Below are positions 1-5,970 of a DNA stretch of 9,026 bases, one piece after another. The notes under the pieces are model-generated. The model was not told where the DNA came from. It ran no database searches and was given only the letters and a program-made list of their open reading frames with translations. Both the position numbers and the translations under genes were made by a program. Position 1 is the stretch's first letter, and the number at the start of each line of letters is the position of its first letter. The stretch is from Chloroflexota bacterium (lineage in GTDB: Bacteria > Chloroflexota > Anaerolineae > UBA1429), in the NCBI GenBank assembly GCA_012515695.1, contig JAAYXX010000496.1, positions 1 through 9,026 on the forward strand, given 5' to 3'.

Positions 1-453
1 GAGGTCGGGATCATCCCAGGCGATGCCGCGCTCCCGCTCGGCGTCATAATAGCTGCTGACCTTGTAGAGAAACTCGGCCACGTCGCTGGTGACGCAAAAG
101 CCGTGGGCAAACCCGGCGGGGATGTATAGCTGCCGATAGTTCTCTGCCGACAGTTCCACGCCTACCCATTTGCCAAAAGTGGGCGACCCCCAGCGGATAT
201 CAACGGCCACGTCCCACACAGACCCCACGGCCACCCGCACGAGCTTGGCCTGGCCGGGGGCGGTCTGGTAGTGCAGCCCGCGCACAACCCCGCGTACCGA
301 ACGGGAATGGTTGTCCTGCACAAACTCGACGGTGATGCCGTGTTCGACGTAACGCTGATAGCTATAGCTCTCGTAGAAAAAGCCGCGACTGTCGCCGAAC
401 ACGCTGGGTTCGACGATCAGCACACCGGGCAATGCTGTTTCTATCACTTGCAT
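1..453 (-). CDS. rfbC: dTDP-4-dehydrorhamnose 3,5-epimerase, 3' end cut by window edge
   Basis: RmlC-type cupin epimerase. It inverts C3 and C5 of dTDP-4-keto-6-deoxyglucose, the third step of dTDP-L-rhamnose synthesis for cell-surface polysaccharides, in the cytoplasm. I translated the minus strand from ATG at 453. Seen: MQVIETALPGVLIVEP start, DSRGFFYESY (21-30), QDNHSRS (46-52), RGLHYQ (58-63) with the catalytic-type His61, Lys70, the IPAGFAHGF cupin stretch (111-119) and Tyr130 in the expected place. The 151 codons run in frame off the window, so about 30 C-terminal residues of a family that is usually near 180-185 are missing; the usual C-terminal Asp/WxDP region is just being entered (WDDPDL at 146-151). 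Upstream, AGGGG and AGGA precede the ATG, and a good promoter lies at 508-536. No rmlA, rmlB or rmlD partner is visible; they may lie beyond the left edge. Identification is firm. Confidence 0.95.
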   Translation of the reverse strand, partial: MQVIETALPGVLIVEPSVFGDSRGFFYESYSYQRYVEHGITVEFVQDNHSRSVRGVVRGLHYQTAPGQAKLVRVAVGSVWDVAVDIRWGSPTFGKWVGVELSAENYRQLYIPAGFAHGFCVTSDVAEFLYKVSSYYDAERERGIAWDDPDL

Positions 454-507
454 AGTCCTGTACCCCTTTTGGTGGGATGATCGAGTGCGATGGCGATGAT
501 GGGTAGT

Positions 508-536
508 AATGTAAAGAATCTGCTCCGGCTTGTCAA
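508..536 (-). promoter_or_regulatory. Sigma-70-type promoter for rfbC
   Basis: On the minus strand a perfect TTGACA (-35, 531-536) is followed after exactly 17 bases by TACATT (-10, 508-513, 4 of 6 consensus). The predicted start near 501 would leave a leader of roughly 48 bases before the rfbC ATG at 453. The promoter fires away from the plus-strand operon, so the intergenic region is divergent. Confidence 0.65.
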
Positions 537-537
537 T

Positions 538-565
538 GCGTGGGGGAGGGGGTTCCGTCCCACGC
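538..565. repeat. GC-rich inverted repeat between divergent promoters
   Basis: GCGTGGG (538-544) and CCCACGC (559-565) are perfect inverted arms. The stem can be extended by GGA/TCC inside, with a two-base bulge. The dyad abuts the -35 box of the rfbC promoter (531-536) and is about 47 bases upstream of the -35 of the plus-strand promoter. Its position fits an operator or a short structural element. No T-run follows on either strand, so an intrinsic terminator is unlikely. The function is inferred only from position. Confidence 0.35.
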
Positions 566-611
566 GAGGGAATTGTAGGCGCGATAATCCCCTTTGGGCG
601 GCGGTTTTCAC

Positions 612-640
612 TTGCGTCCACCCATGCTTCTTGGCATAAT
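612..640 (+). promoter_or_regulatory. Promoter of the isomerase / flavin reductase / kinase operon
   Basis: TTGCGT (612-617, 3 of 6 matches to the -35 consensus) is followed after 17 bases by CATAAT (635-640, 5 of 6 to the -10). A TG-N extension (TGG, 632-634) stands directly before the -10, which would compensate for the weaker -35. Predicted transcription start is near 647, giving a leader of about 66 bases before the ATG at 713. Confidence 0.55.
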
Positions 641-659
641 GCGGGCGTAACATGCTAGG

Positions 660-687
660 AGCCGATCCCAGGTCAAGCGGGTCGGCT
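660..687 (+). promoter_or_regulatory. Hairpin in the leader of the sugar operon
   Basis: AGCCGA (660-665) and TCGGCT (682-687) are perfect inverted arms, and CCC/GGG just inside add three more pairs with a single bulged T. The hairpin lies between the predicted transcription start (about 647) and the ribosome binding site AAGGA (701-705). It could be an operator dyad in DNA or a leader stem in RNA. No T-run follows, so it is not an attenuator-type terminator as it stands. Confidence 0.3.
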
Positions 688-712
688 GCGTGAGGCAAGA
701 AAGGAAAGACTC

Positions 713-2020
713 ATGAATCAAGCGCTGGTGAGAGAACTGTTTGACCTGATCGACGTAATGCCTATCGTCGATGTGCATACCCATGTGAACTGGAAGACCG
801 GCACAGCCGCCAACATCGGCGAGTTGCTCAGTTACCACTATTACACCGAACTGACCAACTCGGCGGATTTCCAGGGGGGCGAGTTCCCATTCGACGACCC
901 CAAGGAACTGACGCGAGTGATTTTGCCCAAACTGGATCTGATCCGCAATACTGTCCAGTATGATTGGCTGATGACGATTTCTGAGGAGCTGCTCAATCTG
1001 GACCGCGCCGCCTGGTATGCTGAGAATTGGGACATGATCTATGACCACTCGGTAGACGTGATGTCTGCGCCCGATTGGCGGGAAGAGGTGATTGCCCAAT
1101 CCAATATCGTGCGTGTGTTCCTGACCAACCAGTACGACGACGACCTGGAGGGGCTGGACAAGTCCTTCTATTCCCCCTGCTTGCGGACAGAGCCGTTGAT
1201 TCTGTGGGTTCCCGACCCCATAGAGCGCAAAAAGCTGGGGGATTTCCTGGGGCGGCCCATCCGGACGATAGAGGATTTTAGAGCCGCCATCGACAAGATC
1301 TTTGACAAGTTTGTGGCCCACGGCATGGGCTATGCCGCCATGTCCATCCCCGCCAATTTCCAGACGGATCACGTGCTAGACGAGGATGCGGTTGCTCTGA
1401 TGGAAAAGATGATTGCGGGCAACCCGTTGGATTTCCAAGACCTGCGGGCCTGGCAGGCCTTTGCCATGAACTGCGTGGCGGACGCTTGCCGCAAGTATGG
1501 CAAGCCCTTCCACCTGATGATTGGGGTAGACCGCGACGCCTACAACCAGGGCGTGCCCTCTGGCACCGACCTGTTCAACTCGGTGAACTCGATGCGGGGC
1601 TATGACTATTTGTTCAACACCTATTGGGACGTGCGCTTTCCCACGGCGGTGCTGTCGGATACCACTGGCCTGGAGCTAACCGCCTCTGCCTGGATTCGAC
1701 ATAACGTATATCCTTCCGGCCACTGGTGGTATTCCAACCAGCCCACCGATATCGCCCGCGAGCTTCGCCGCCGCCTGGATGTCGTGCCTCACAACAAGTC
1801 CATCGGCTACTTCTCGGACGCGTACTATCTCGAGTTTATCCTGCCCAAGTTCCGCATGTACAAGTTCGAGCTGGCGCTAGCGTTGGCCGAGCGCATGGAG
1901 CGCAGCCTGGTGCATCCCAACATGGCGCTGTTCACAATGGACGACGCGCTAGAGGTGGCTGAGGAGCTGCTGCTGGATAACCCCATTACCATTTTGGGCA
2001 TTGAAGGAATCGAATTCTAG
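713..2020 (+). CDS. Uronate isomerase family protein (amidohydrolase superfamily)
   Basis: A 435-residue TIM-barrel metal enzyme of the UxaC/COG1904 family, which interconverts uronates and keto-uronates. It resembles the divergent Bacillus halodurans BH0493 group (about 427 aa) more than E. coli UxaC (470 aa). Seen: metal motif DVHTH with His22 and His24, GELLSYHYY with Tyr43 at the proton-transfer position, HLMIGV with His267, GHWWYSNQP with Trp338-Trp339, and FSDAYY with the strand-8 Asp369. Odd: the family Arg in the WRPD-like stretch is Val166 (LWVPDP), and the Arg two residues after the metal Asp (SDxR) is Tyr371. From memory both arginines bind the substrate carboxylate, so the substrate may not be a uronate. 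The start is set by AAGGA seven bases before the ATG. It is the first gene of a three-gene operon; the next ATG is 10 bases after its stop. The fold and family are confident; the substrate is unknown. Confidence 0.85.
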   Translation: MNQALVRELFDLIDVMPIVDVHTHVNWKTGTAANIGELLSYHYYTELTNSADFQGGEFPFDDPKELTRVILPKLDLIRNTVQYDWLMTISEELLNLDRAAWYAENWDMIYDHSVDVMSAPDWREEVIAQSNIVRVFLTNQYDDDLEGLDKSFYSPCLRTEPLILWVPDPIERKKLGDFLGRPIRTIEDFRAAIDKIFDKFVAHGMGYAAMSIPANFQTDHVLDEDAVALMEKMIAGNPLDFQDLRAWQAFAMNCVADACRKYGKPFHLMIGVDRDAYNQGVPSGTDLFNSVNSMRGYDYLFNTYWDVRFPTAVLSDTTGLELTASAWIRHNVYPSGHWWYSNQPTDIARELRRRLDVVPHNKSIGYFSDAYYLEFILPKFRMYKFELALALAERMERSLVHPNMALFTMDDALEVAEELLLDNPITILGIEGIEF

Positions 2021-2024
2021 GAGG
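2019..2024 (+). promoter_or_regulatory. Strong ribosome binding site overlapping the upstream stop codon
   Basis: AGGAGG spans the last two bases of the isomerase TAG stop and the bases after it, and sits six bases before the ATG at 2031. This fixes 2031 as the flavin reductase start rather than the in-frame ATG at 2001, which lies inside the isomerase gene without a comparable site. The overlap implies translational coupling of the two genes. Confidence 0.75.
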
Positions 2025-2030
2025 GACCGC

Positions 2031-2609
2031 ATGACCAAGAAGCAACTGGGGCCGACAACCCATCTTTTCCCCATGCCCACCATGCTGGTGGCGGTCAAGA
2101 CGGGCGAGGGAACGGCCAACATTCTGACAATTGCCTGGGGCGGGATTGTGGGCGGCGAGCCGCCGATGATGGCGTTGAGCATTGGCGGCAGCCACTATTC
2201 CAGCGCCTTTATCGAGGAGGAGGGCAATTTCACCGTCAACATCCCCCGCAGCGATCAGGTGGCGGGTGCGGACTACTGCGGGATGGTTAGCGGACGCCAA
2301 GACCCCGACAAGCCGGGCACGTGCGGCTGGACGATGGCCCCTTCGCGGGTCATCTCTTCGCCGATCATCGCCGATTGCCCGCTCAATTTCGAGTGTCGGG
2401 TGATCCGCAAGATGGATGCGGCGGAAGGCGGCTTTTATCTGGTGGAAATCCTGGAGACGCACGTAGACGAGGCCCTGCTGGCAGACGGCAAATTGATCGA
2501 CGCGCTGGCCCTGGACCCACTGATCTTTACCCCAGATGGGTACTATCACAAGCTGGGGGAGCGTGTTGGCCGGGGCTGGGATGCTGGCAACGCGCTCAAA
2601 CGACGCTGA
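2031..2609 (+). CDS. Flavin reductase-like FMN-binding protein (flavoredoxin type)
   Basis: A 192-residue protein with the split-barrel flavin reductase-like fold (PF01613 type). Such proteins bind FMN and either pass electrons from NAD(P)H or act as small flavin electron carriers. Seen in order: TMLVAVKTGEGTANILTIAW (17-36), the PPMMALSIGGSHYSS strand and turn (44-58) that normally lines the flavin, GNFTVNIP, ADYCGMVSGRQDPDK, and the DCPLNFECRV strand pair typical of flavoredoxins. There is no signal peptide or membrane segment, so it is cytoplasmic. It sits 10 bases after the isomerase and 22 bases before the kinase, so it is co-transcribed with two sugar genes. Its role there is not obvious; it may serve a redox step of the same pathway encoded elsewhere. 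Family is confident; electron donor and partner are unknown. Confidence 0.85.
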   Translation: MTKKQLGPTTHLFPMPTMLVAVKTGEGTANILTIAWGGIVGGEPPMMALSIGGSHYSSAFIEEEGNFTVNIPRSDQVAGADYCGMVSGRQDPDKPGTCGWTMAPSRVISSPIIADCPLNFECRVIRKMDAAEGGFYLVEILETHVDEALLADGKLIDALALDPLIFTPDGYYHKLGERVGRGWDAGNALKRR

Positions 2610-2631
2610 ACCCAACGAGAGGACGACTGAC

Positions 2632-4071
2632 ATGGCGCTCTATGCAGGGCTGGACGTAGGCACGACTACGTTGAGCGTGGTGATCATAGATGTCGAGGCG
2701 GGCCATTTGTTGGCCCGCCACACTGTTGCCCACACGGCGCAAAGCAGCTCCCCGGCAGACCGGGCGCGCGGGCGGGCGGAACTGGACCTGGATATTCTGC
2801 GCGCCCAGATCGTGGAGGCGTTGGCCGAGACCGCCCGGCAGGTTGGGGAGCGCGCCGACGACCTGCGTGGGCTGGGCGTAACCGGCCAGATGCACGGCGT
2901 GGCGTTGTTGGGGCCGGATGCTCGCCCGCTGGGGCCGGGCATCACTTGGCAGGACCATCGCGCACTGGAGGAAATCCCCGGAGCGGGCGAGACGTACCTT
3001 CAGCGGTTCATCCGGCTGGCCGGGGGACCCGCCGCCTTTGAGCGAATGGGGTGTTTGCCAGCCGCCGGATACCTGGGGCCGACGCTGTTCTGGCTACAAG
3101 AGCAAGGACAACTCCCCTCGTCTCCCGCGACGGCCTGCTTTATCCCCGACGTGGTGGTGTCTATGCTCTGCGGCGTTGTTCCGCCGACGGACCCCACCGA
3201 TGGCGGCAGTTCTGGCCTGATGGACATTGTGGAGTGCAACTGGGCGTGGGAGGTGATTGACCGGCTGGGTCTGCCCAGGGGGCTGTTCCCGGAGGTGCGG
3301 CTGCCCGGCGCGCAAGCCGGGGCGCTGTTGGCGGACGTGGCGGCACGCACGGGGCTACCCCAGGGTATGCCGGTGTATGTTGCCATTGGCGACAACCAGG
3401 CCAGCTTTTTGGGGAGCGTGCGCGAACCGGCGCGCAGCGTGGCCCTCAATGTGGGCACGGGCGCGCAAATCTCGGCGGTGGTGGACTGCTTCCGGCGGCT
3501 GCCCGACCTGGACACGCGCTATTTCCCCGGCGGGCGCTATCTGCTGGTGGGGGCGGGGCTGTTTGGCGGGCGCTCTTATGCCTATTTGCGAGACTTGTTC
3601 CGGCAGGTGTGCGCGGCCTTTGGCGGGTCGTGCGACGGCGAGTTGTATGACCGAATGACCGAGTTGGCGGCGGCTGTGCCCTCTGGCTCGGATGGCTTGC
3701 GCTGCCTGCCGCTGTTCACCGGCTCGCGCAGTGACCCGCAGGTGCGCGGGGCGTTTACGGGCATCTCGCCTCATAACCTGACCCCTGGGCATCTGGCGCG
3801 CGCGCTGTTGGAGGGGATGGCCGAGTTGTTCTATGGCATGTATGACCAGATGCGGCCCGTAGTGGGGGCACGGGATGCGCTGGTGGGGTCGGGCAACGCC
3901 ATTCGACGTAATGCCTTGTTTGCGGGCATTCTGGCGGAGCGGTTTGGTTTGCCGCTGCGCACGCCCGCCGAGCAGGAGGAGGCGGCGACGGGCGCGGCGC
4001 TGGTGGCGGCGGTTGGCGCGGGGGAACTGGCGGATTTTGACGCTGCGTCGCGCTGCGTGCGGTATGCCTGA
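2632..4071 (+). CDS. FGGY-family carbohydrate kinase, sedoheptulokinase-like
   Basis: A 479-residue ATP-dependent sugar kinase of the FGGY family, which phosphorylates ketoses and polyols in the cytoplasm. Seen: phosphate-binding LDVGTTT (7-13), TGQMHG (84-89), ITWQDHR, DVVVSMLCG, catalytic-type Asp254 in GDNQAS, NVGTGAQ (273-279) and the adenine-side VGSGNAIRRN (418-427). Automatic annotation would probably say xylulokinase. However, the WQD motif, the VVxMLCG stretch, the GDxQAS catalytic loop and the RYFPGGRYLLVGAGLFGG segment match what I recall of sedoheptulokinase better than XylB. The start at 2632 is chosen because GAGAGGA lies eight bases upstream; in-frame starts further upstream lie inside the flavin reductase gene. 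It is the last gene of the operon, so its substrate is plausibly the ketose made by the first gene. FGGY family is very confident; the sugar is an inference. Confidence 0.9.
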   Translation: MALYAGLDVGTTTLSVVIIDVEAGHLLARHTVAHTAQSSSPADRARGRAELDLDILRAQIVEALAETARQVGERADDLRGLGVTGQMHGVALLGPDARPLGPGITWQDHRALEEIPGAGETYLQRFIRLAGGPAAFERMGCLPAAGYLGPTLFWLQEQGQLPSSPATACFIPDVVVSMLCGVVPPTDPTDGGSSGLMDIVECNWAWEVIDRLGLPRGLFPEVRLPGAQAGALLADVAARTGLPQGMPVYVAIGDNQASFLGSVREPARSVALNVGTGAQISAVVDCFRRLPDLDTRYFPGGRYLLVGAGLFGGRSYAYLRDLFRQVCAAFGGSCDGELYDRMTELAAAVPSGSDGLRCLPLFTGSRSDPQVRGAFTGISPHNLTPGHLARALLEGMAELFYGMYDQMRPVVGARDALVGSGNAIRRNALFAGILAERFGLPLRTPAEQEEAATGAALVAAVGAGELADFDAASRCVRYA

Positions 4072-4128
4072 GGCTTGCGGGGCCAGGGGGCTGCTGTCAT
4101 CGCCAAGTCTTTACATTGATGGGCCGCT

Positions 4129-4157
4129 TTGCCAGAAATCGGCGACTGTGGTAGTGT
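4129..4157 (+). promoter_or_regulatory. Possible promoter of rex
   Basis: TTGCCA (4129-4134, 5 of 6 to the -35 consensus) is followed after 17 bases by TAGTGT (4152-4157, 3 of 6), with a TG-N extension at 4149-4151. The predicted leader is about 27 bases. The -10 is poor, so read-through from the sugar operon is an alternative: I see no convincing terminator between 4072 and 4128. No canonical Rex operator (TTGTGA-N6-TCACAA type) is visible in 4072-4190. Confidence 0.35.
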
Positions 4158-4190
4158 ATGCTCTTCGGTGGCAATACTCAGGAGTGAACG

Positions 4191-4808
4191 ATGGCCCAAG
4201 CGCAAGTACCCGACGTAGTCGTGCGGCGACTACCATTATATCTGCGAACGTTGACGTATATGGAGGATCGCGGCCAGGAGGTGGTCTCTTCCACCGAGCT
4301 GGGTGAGTGGACCGGCTTTAGCCCCGCTCAGATCAGGCGCGACCTGTCCTACTTTGGCGAGTTTGGCAAGCAGGGGCTAGGCTATCCTGTGCGCTATTTG
4401 CGCGAGCAGTTGGAGAGCATCCTGCACGTTGATCAGCAGTGGCATCTGGTGCTGATTGGCGCGGGCGCATTGGGCCACGCGCTGGTCAAGTATCACACTT
4501 TTCGACGCTGGAACTATCATATTGAGGCGGTTTTCGACAACGACCCAGAGAAGATTGGTCAGGCCATTGACGGGTTGACCATTCAGCCCATGTCCGAGCT
4601 GGCGCGCACGATCAAGGAAAAGCATATCGACATAGCCATTCTTGCTGTTCCCGCCGAACACGCGCAAGAGGTGGGAGAGCAGGCGGTGGCCGCTGGTGTG
4701 CGAGCCATCCTGAACTATGCGCCCATCAACCTCGCGTTGCCGCCAGAGGTGCATGTTTCTCACATTGACCCGGTGGTGAATCTCCAGAGTATTACCTATT
4801 ACCTGTAA
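4191..4808 (+). CDS. rex: Redox-sensing transcriptional repressor Rex
   Basis: A 205-residue Rex protein. Rex dimers bind operators upstream of fermentation and respiration genes when NAD+ dominates and leave DNA when NADH rises. Domains: a winged-helix DNA-binding half (about 1-80) with the hallmark STELGEWTGFSPAQIRRDLS and YFGEFGKQGLGY stretches, then a Rossmann NADH-sensing half with GAGALG (90-95) after a beta strand and Asp116 at the end of the next strand (VFDND), where the NADH ribose is held. The C-terminal helix ending QSITYYL is the domain-swapped dimer helix. Length is normal for the family (about 205-215). AGGAG six bases before the ATG supports the start. It stands 119 bases after the kinase gene and converges on mreB. 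The nearby atp operon or the sugar operon could be in its regulon, but no clear operator was seen. Confidence 0.97.
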   Translation: MAQAQVPDVVVRRLPLYLRTLTYMEDRGQEVVSSTELGEWTGFSPAQIRRDLSYFGEFGKQGLGYPVRYLREQLESILHVDQQWHLVLIGAGALGHALVKYHTFRRWNYHIEAVFDNDPEKIGQAIDGLTIQPMSELARTIKEKHIDIAILAVPAEHAQEVGEQAVAAGVRAILNYAPINLALPPEVHVSHIDPVVNLQSITYYL

Positions 4809-4833
4809 CACCAGGGATCTGCCTGAAAGCAAA

Positions 4834-4875
4834 ACACGCGACATCAACCCACGGGGGTGAGTTCATGTCGCGTGT
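4834..4875. terminator. Bidirectional intrinsic terminator between rex and mreB
   Basis: ACACGCGACAT (4834-4844) and ATGTCGCGTGT (4865-4875) form an 11-bp perfect stem. Inside, AAC/GTT and CAC/GTG continue the pairing across two single mismatches up to a GGGG loop (4853-4856). On the plus strand the stem is followed by CTTTATT. On the minus strand the stem's last T continues into TTTGCTTT. It lies 25 bases after the rex stop and 24 bases after the mreB stop (read on the minus strand), so it can end both convergent transcripts. Confidence 0.85.
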
Positions 4876-4899
4876 CTTTATTGCCAGGGCGAACGCGGC

Positions 4900-5901
4900 T
4901 CAGGTCATCTCCAGGGCGCGCTTGAGCAAGGGCAGGTGTTCGATGCCGCGCCCAGCGCCCACCGACGTGCAATTGATGGGATTCTCGGCGATATGGCAGG
5001 GCACGCCCGTTTCCTCGGTCAGATAGCGGTCCAGGTTGCGTAGCAAGGCCCCACCTCCGGCCATCACCATGCCGCGGTCAATGATATCCGAGGCCAGTTC
5101 GGGCGGCGTTTTCTCCAACACCGAGCGAACGGTGGTCGCGATGCTGGACAGCGGCTCGGCCATCGCGTCGGTGACTTCGGAGGAGGTGATTGTGATGGTG
5201 CGCGGGAGGCCCTGTACTTGGTCACGGCCTCGCACTTCCATCTTCATCTCTTCTTCCAACGGCAGGGCGCTGCCAATGCTGATCTTGATCTGTTCTGCCG
5301 TCTGCTCGCCGATGATCAGGTTGTACTTGCGTCGCACATAGGCGGCGATGGAATCGTCGATCTTGAGTCCGGCCACGCGGATGGAGCTAGAGACCACGAT
5401 ACCACACATCGAGATCACGGCGGCCTCACACGCCCCCCCGCCGATATCTACGATCATGTTGCCGGTGGGGGTGCCGATGGGCATACCCGCCCCCAGCGCG
5501 GCTGCTAGCGGTTCGGGGATCAGGTACGCGACGCGCGCTCCGGCCTGGAGGGCTGCATCGCGCACGGCGCGGCTTTCCACGCTGGTGACGCCTACGGGGA
5601 CGCTAATCATAACTTCTGGGCGGCGCTCAAGACGGTTACATACTTTGGAGATAAAGTACCGCAGCATAGCTTCGGTAACGACATAGTCGGCGATGACGCC
5701 GTTTTGCATGGGCCGGGAGACCTCGATTGTTTCGGGGGTCCGCCCCAACATGGCGCGCGCTTCGTCGCCGACCGCAAGTATCTTGTTATCAACCAGAGAA
5801 ATGGCAACTACGGAGGGTTCTCTCAGGACGATTCCTTTGCCACGTACGTGTACAATAACGTTGACAGTTCCCAGGTCGATACCTATCTGCTTGCCGAACA
5901 T
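4900..5901 (-). CDS. mreB: Rod-shape determining protein MreB (actin-like ATPase)
   Basis: A 333-residue bacterial actin that forms membrane-bound filaments and guides lateral cell-wall synthesis. Seen: phosphate-1 IGIDLGT (6-12) with Asp9, the RPMQNGVIADY stretch, phosphate-2 DIGGG (152-156), VSSSIRVAG and the adenosine motif AGGGALLRN (281-289). Odd: where MreB usually has GGGTTE, this protein has GGGACE (Ala157, Cys158), so the phosphate-2 threonine is lost; the usual Asp/Asn after RVAG is Leu. The start at 5901 is chosen over the longer frame (to 5970) because AGGAGG stands just upstream and MFGKQIGIDLGT is the normal MreB N-terminus. It follows murA by 69 bases, has its own promoter, and sits where mbl sits in Bacillus. 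No mreC or mreD follows; the next gene is the convergent rex. Confidence 0.95.
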   Translation of the reverse strand: MFGKQIGIDLGTVNVIVHVRGKGIVLREPSVVAISLVDNKILAVGDEARAMLGRTPETIEVSRPMQNGVIADYVVTEAMLRYFISKVCNRLERRPEVMISVPVGVTSVESRAVRDAALQAGARVAYLIPEPLAAALGAGMPIGTPTGNMIVDIGGGACEAAVISMCGIVVSSSIRVAGLKIDDSIAAYVRRKYNLIIGEQTAEQIKISIGSALPLEEEMKMEVRGRDQVQGLPRTITITSSEVTDAMAEPLSSIATTVRSVLEKTPPELASDIIDRGMVMAGGGALLRNLDRYLTEETGVPCHIAENPINCTSVGAGRGIEHLPLLKRALEMT

Positions 5902-5905
5902 CGGC

Positions 5906-5911
5906 CCTCCT
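5906..5911 (-). promoter_or_regulatory. Ribosome binding site that fixes the mreB start
   Basis: A perfect AGGAGG on the minus strand lies four bases before the ATG at 5901. The longer reading frame starting at 5970 would begin directly next to the murA stop, inside the -35 box of the mreB promoter and upstream of the predicted transcription start, so it is not used. Confidence 0.75.
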
Positions 5912-5941
5912 AGTGCGGATCCGTAAAGGTGACGTTGTTCT

Positions 5942-5970
5942 ATGATAGCATAAAGAAGGAGATTGGACAA
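5942..5970 (-). promoter_or_regulatory. Promoter for mreB
   Basis: On the minus strand TTGTCC (5965-5970, 4 of 6 to the -35 consensus) and TATCAT (5942-5947, 5 of 6 to the -10) are spaced by exactly 17 bases, and TGC directly before the -10 gives an extended -10. The -35 box begins at the base right next to the murA stop codon. Predicted start is near 5935, with a leader of about 34 bases. mreB can thus be transcribed apart from murA. Confidence 0.65.

Noticed and set aside
444..698. Minus-strand open frame of 84 codons upstream of rfbC
   Set aside because: It covers both divergent promoters and overlaps the rfbC start; there is no family resemblance and no ribosome binding site that stands out.
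608..1372. Long open frame of 254 codons on the minus strand
   Set aside because: It lies antisense to the well-supported isomerase gene, its translation matches no family I know, and it would cover that gene's promoter and start. It is a by-product of GC-rich codon use.
2001..2030. Upstream ATG for the flavin reductase gene
   Set aside because: It lies inside the isomerase gene, while AGGAGG at 2019-2024 points to the ATG at 2031.
1986..2633. Minus-strand open frame of 215 codons opposite the flavin reductase
   Set aside because: It is antisense to a gene with clear family motifs and a strong ribosome binding site, and its own product is low-complexity and unrecognisable.
3355..3792. Minus-strand open frame opposite the kinase
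   Set aside because: It mirrors the third-position GC bias of the kinase; the FGGY motifs on the plus strand account for this DNA.
4072..4128. GC-rich stretch after the kinase as a terminator
   Set aside because: I found no clean stem of six or more pairs followed by a T-run.
4377..4847. Minus-strand open frame opposite rex
   Set aside because: It spans the rex coding region and part of the terminator hairpin, with no recognisable product.
5902..5970. N-terminal extension of mreB by 23 codons
   Set aside because: The extension has no MreB homology and begins in the promoter -35 box; AGGAGG sits before the ATG at 5901.
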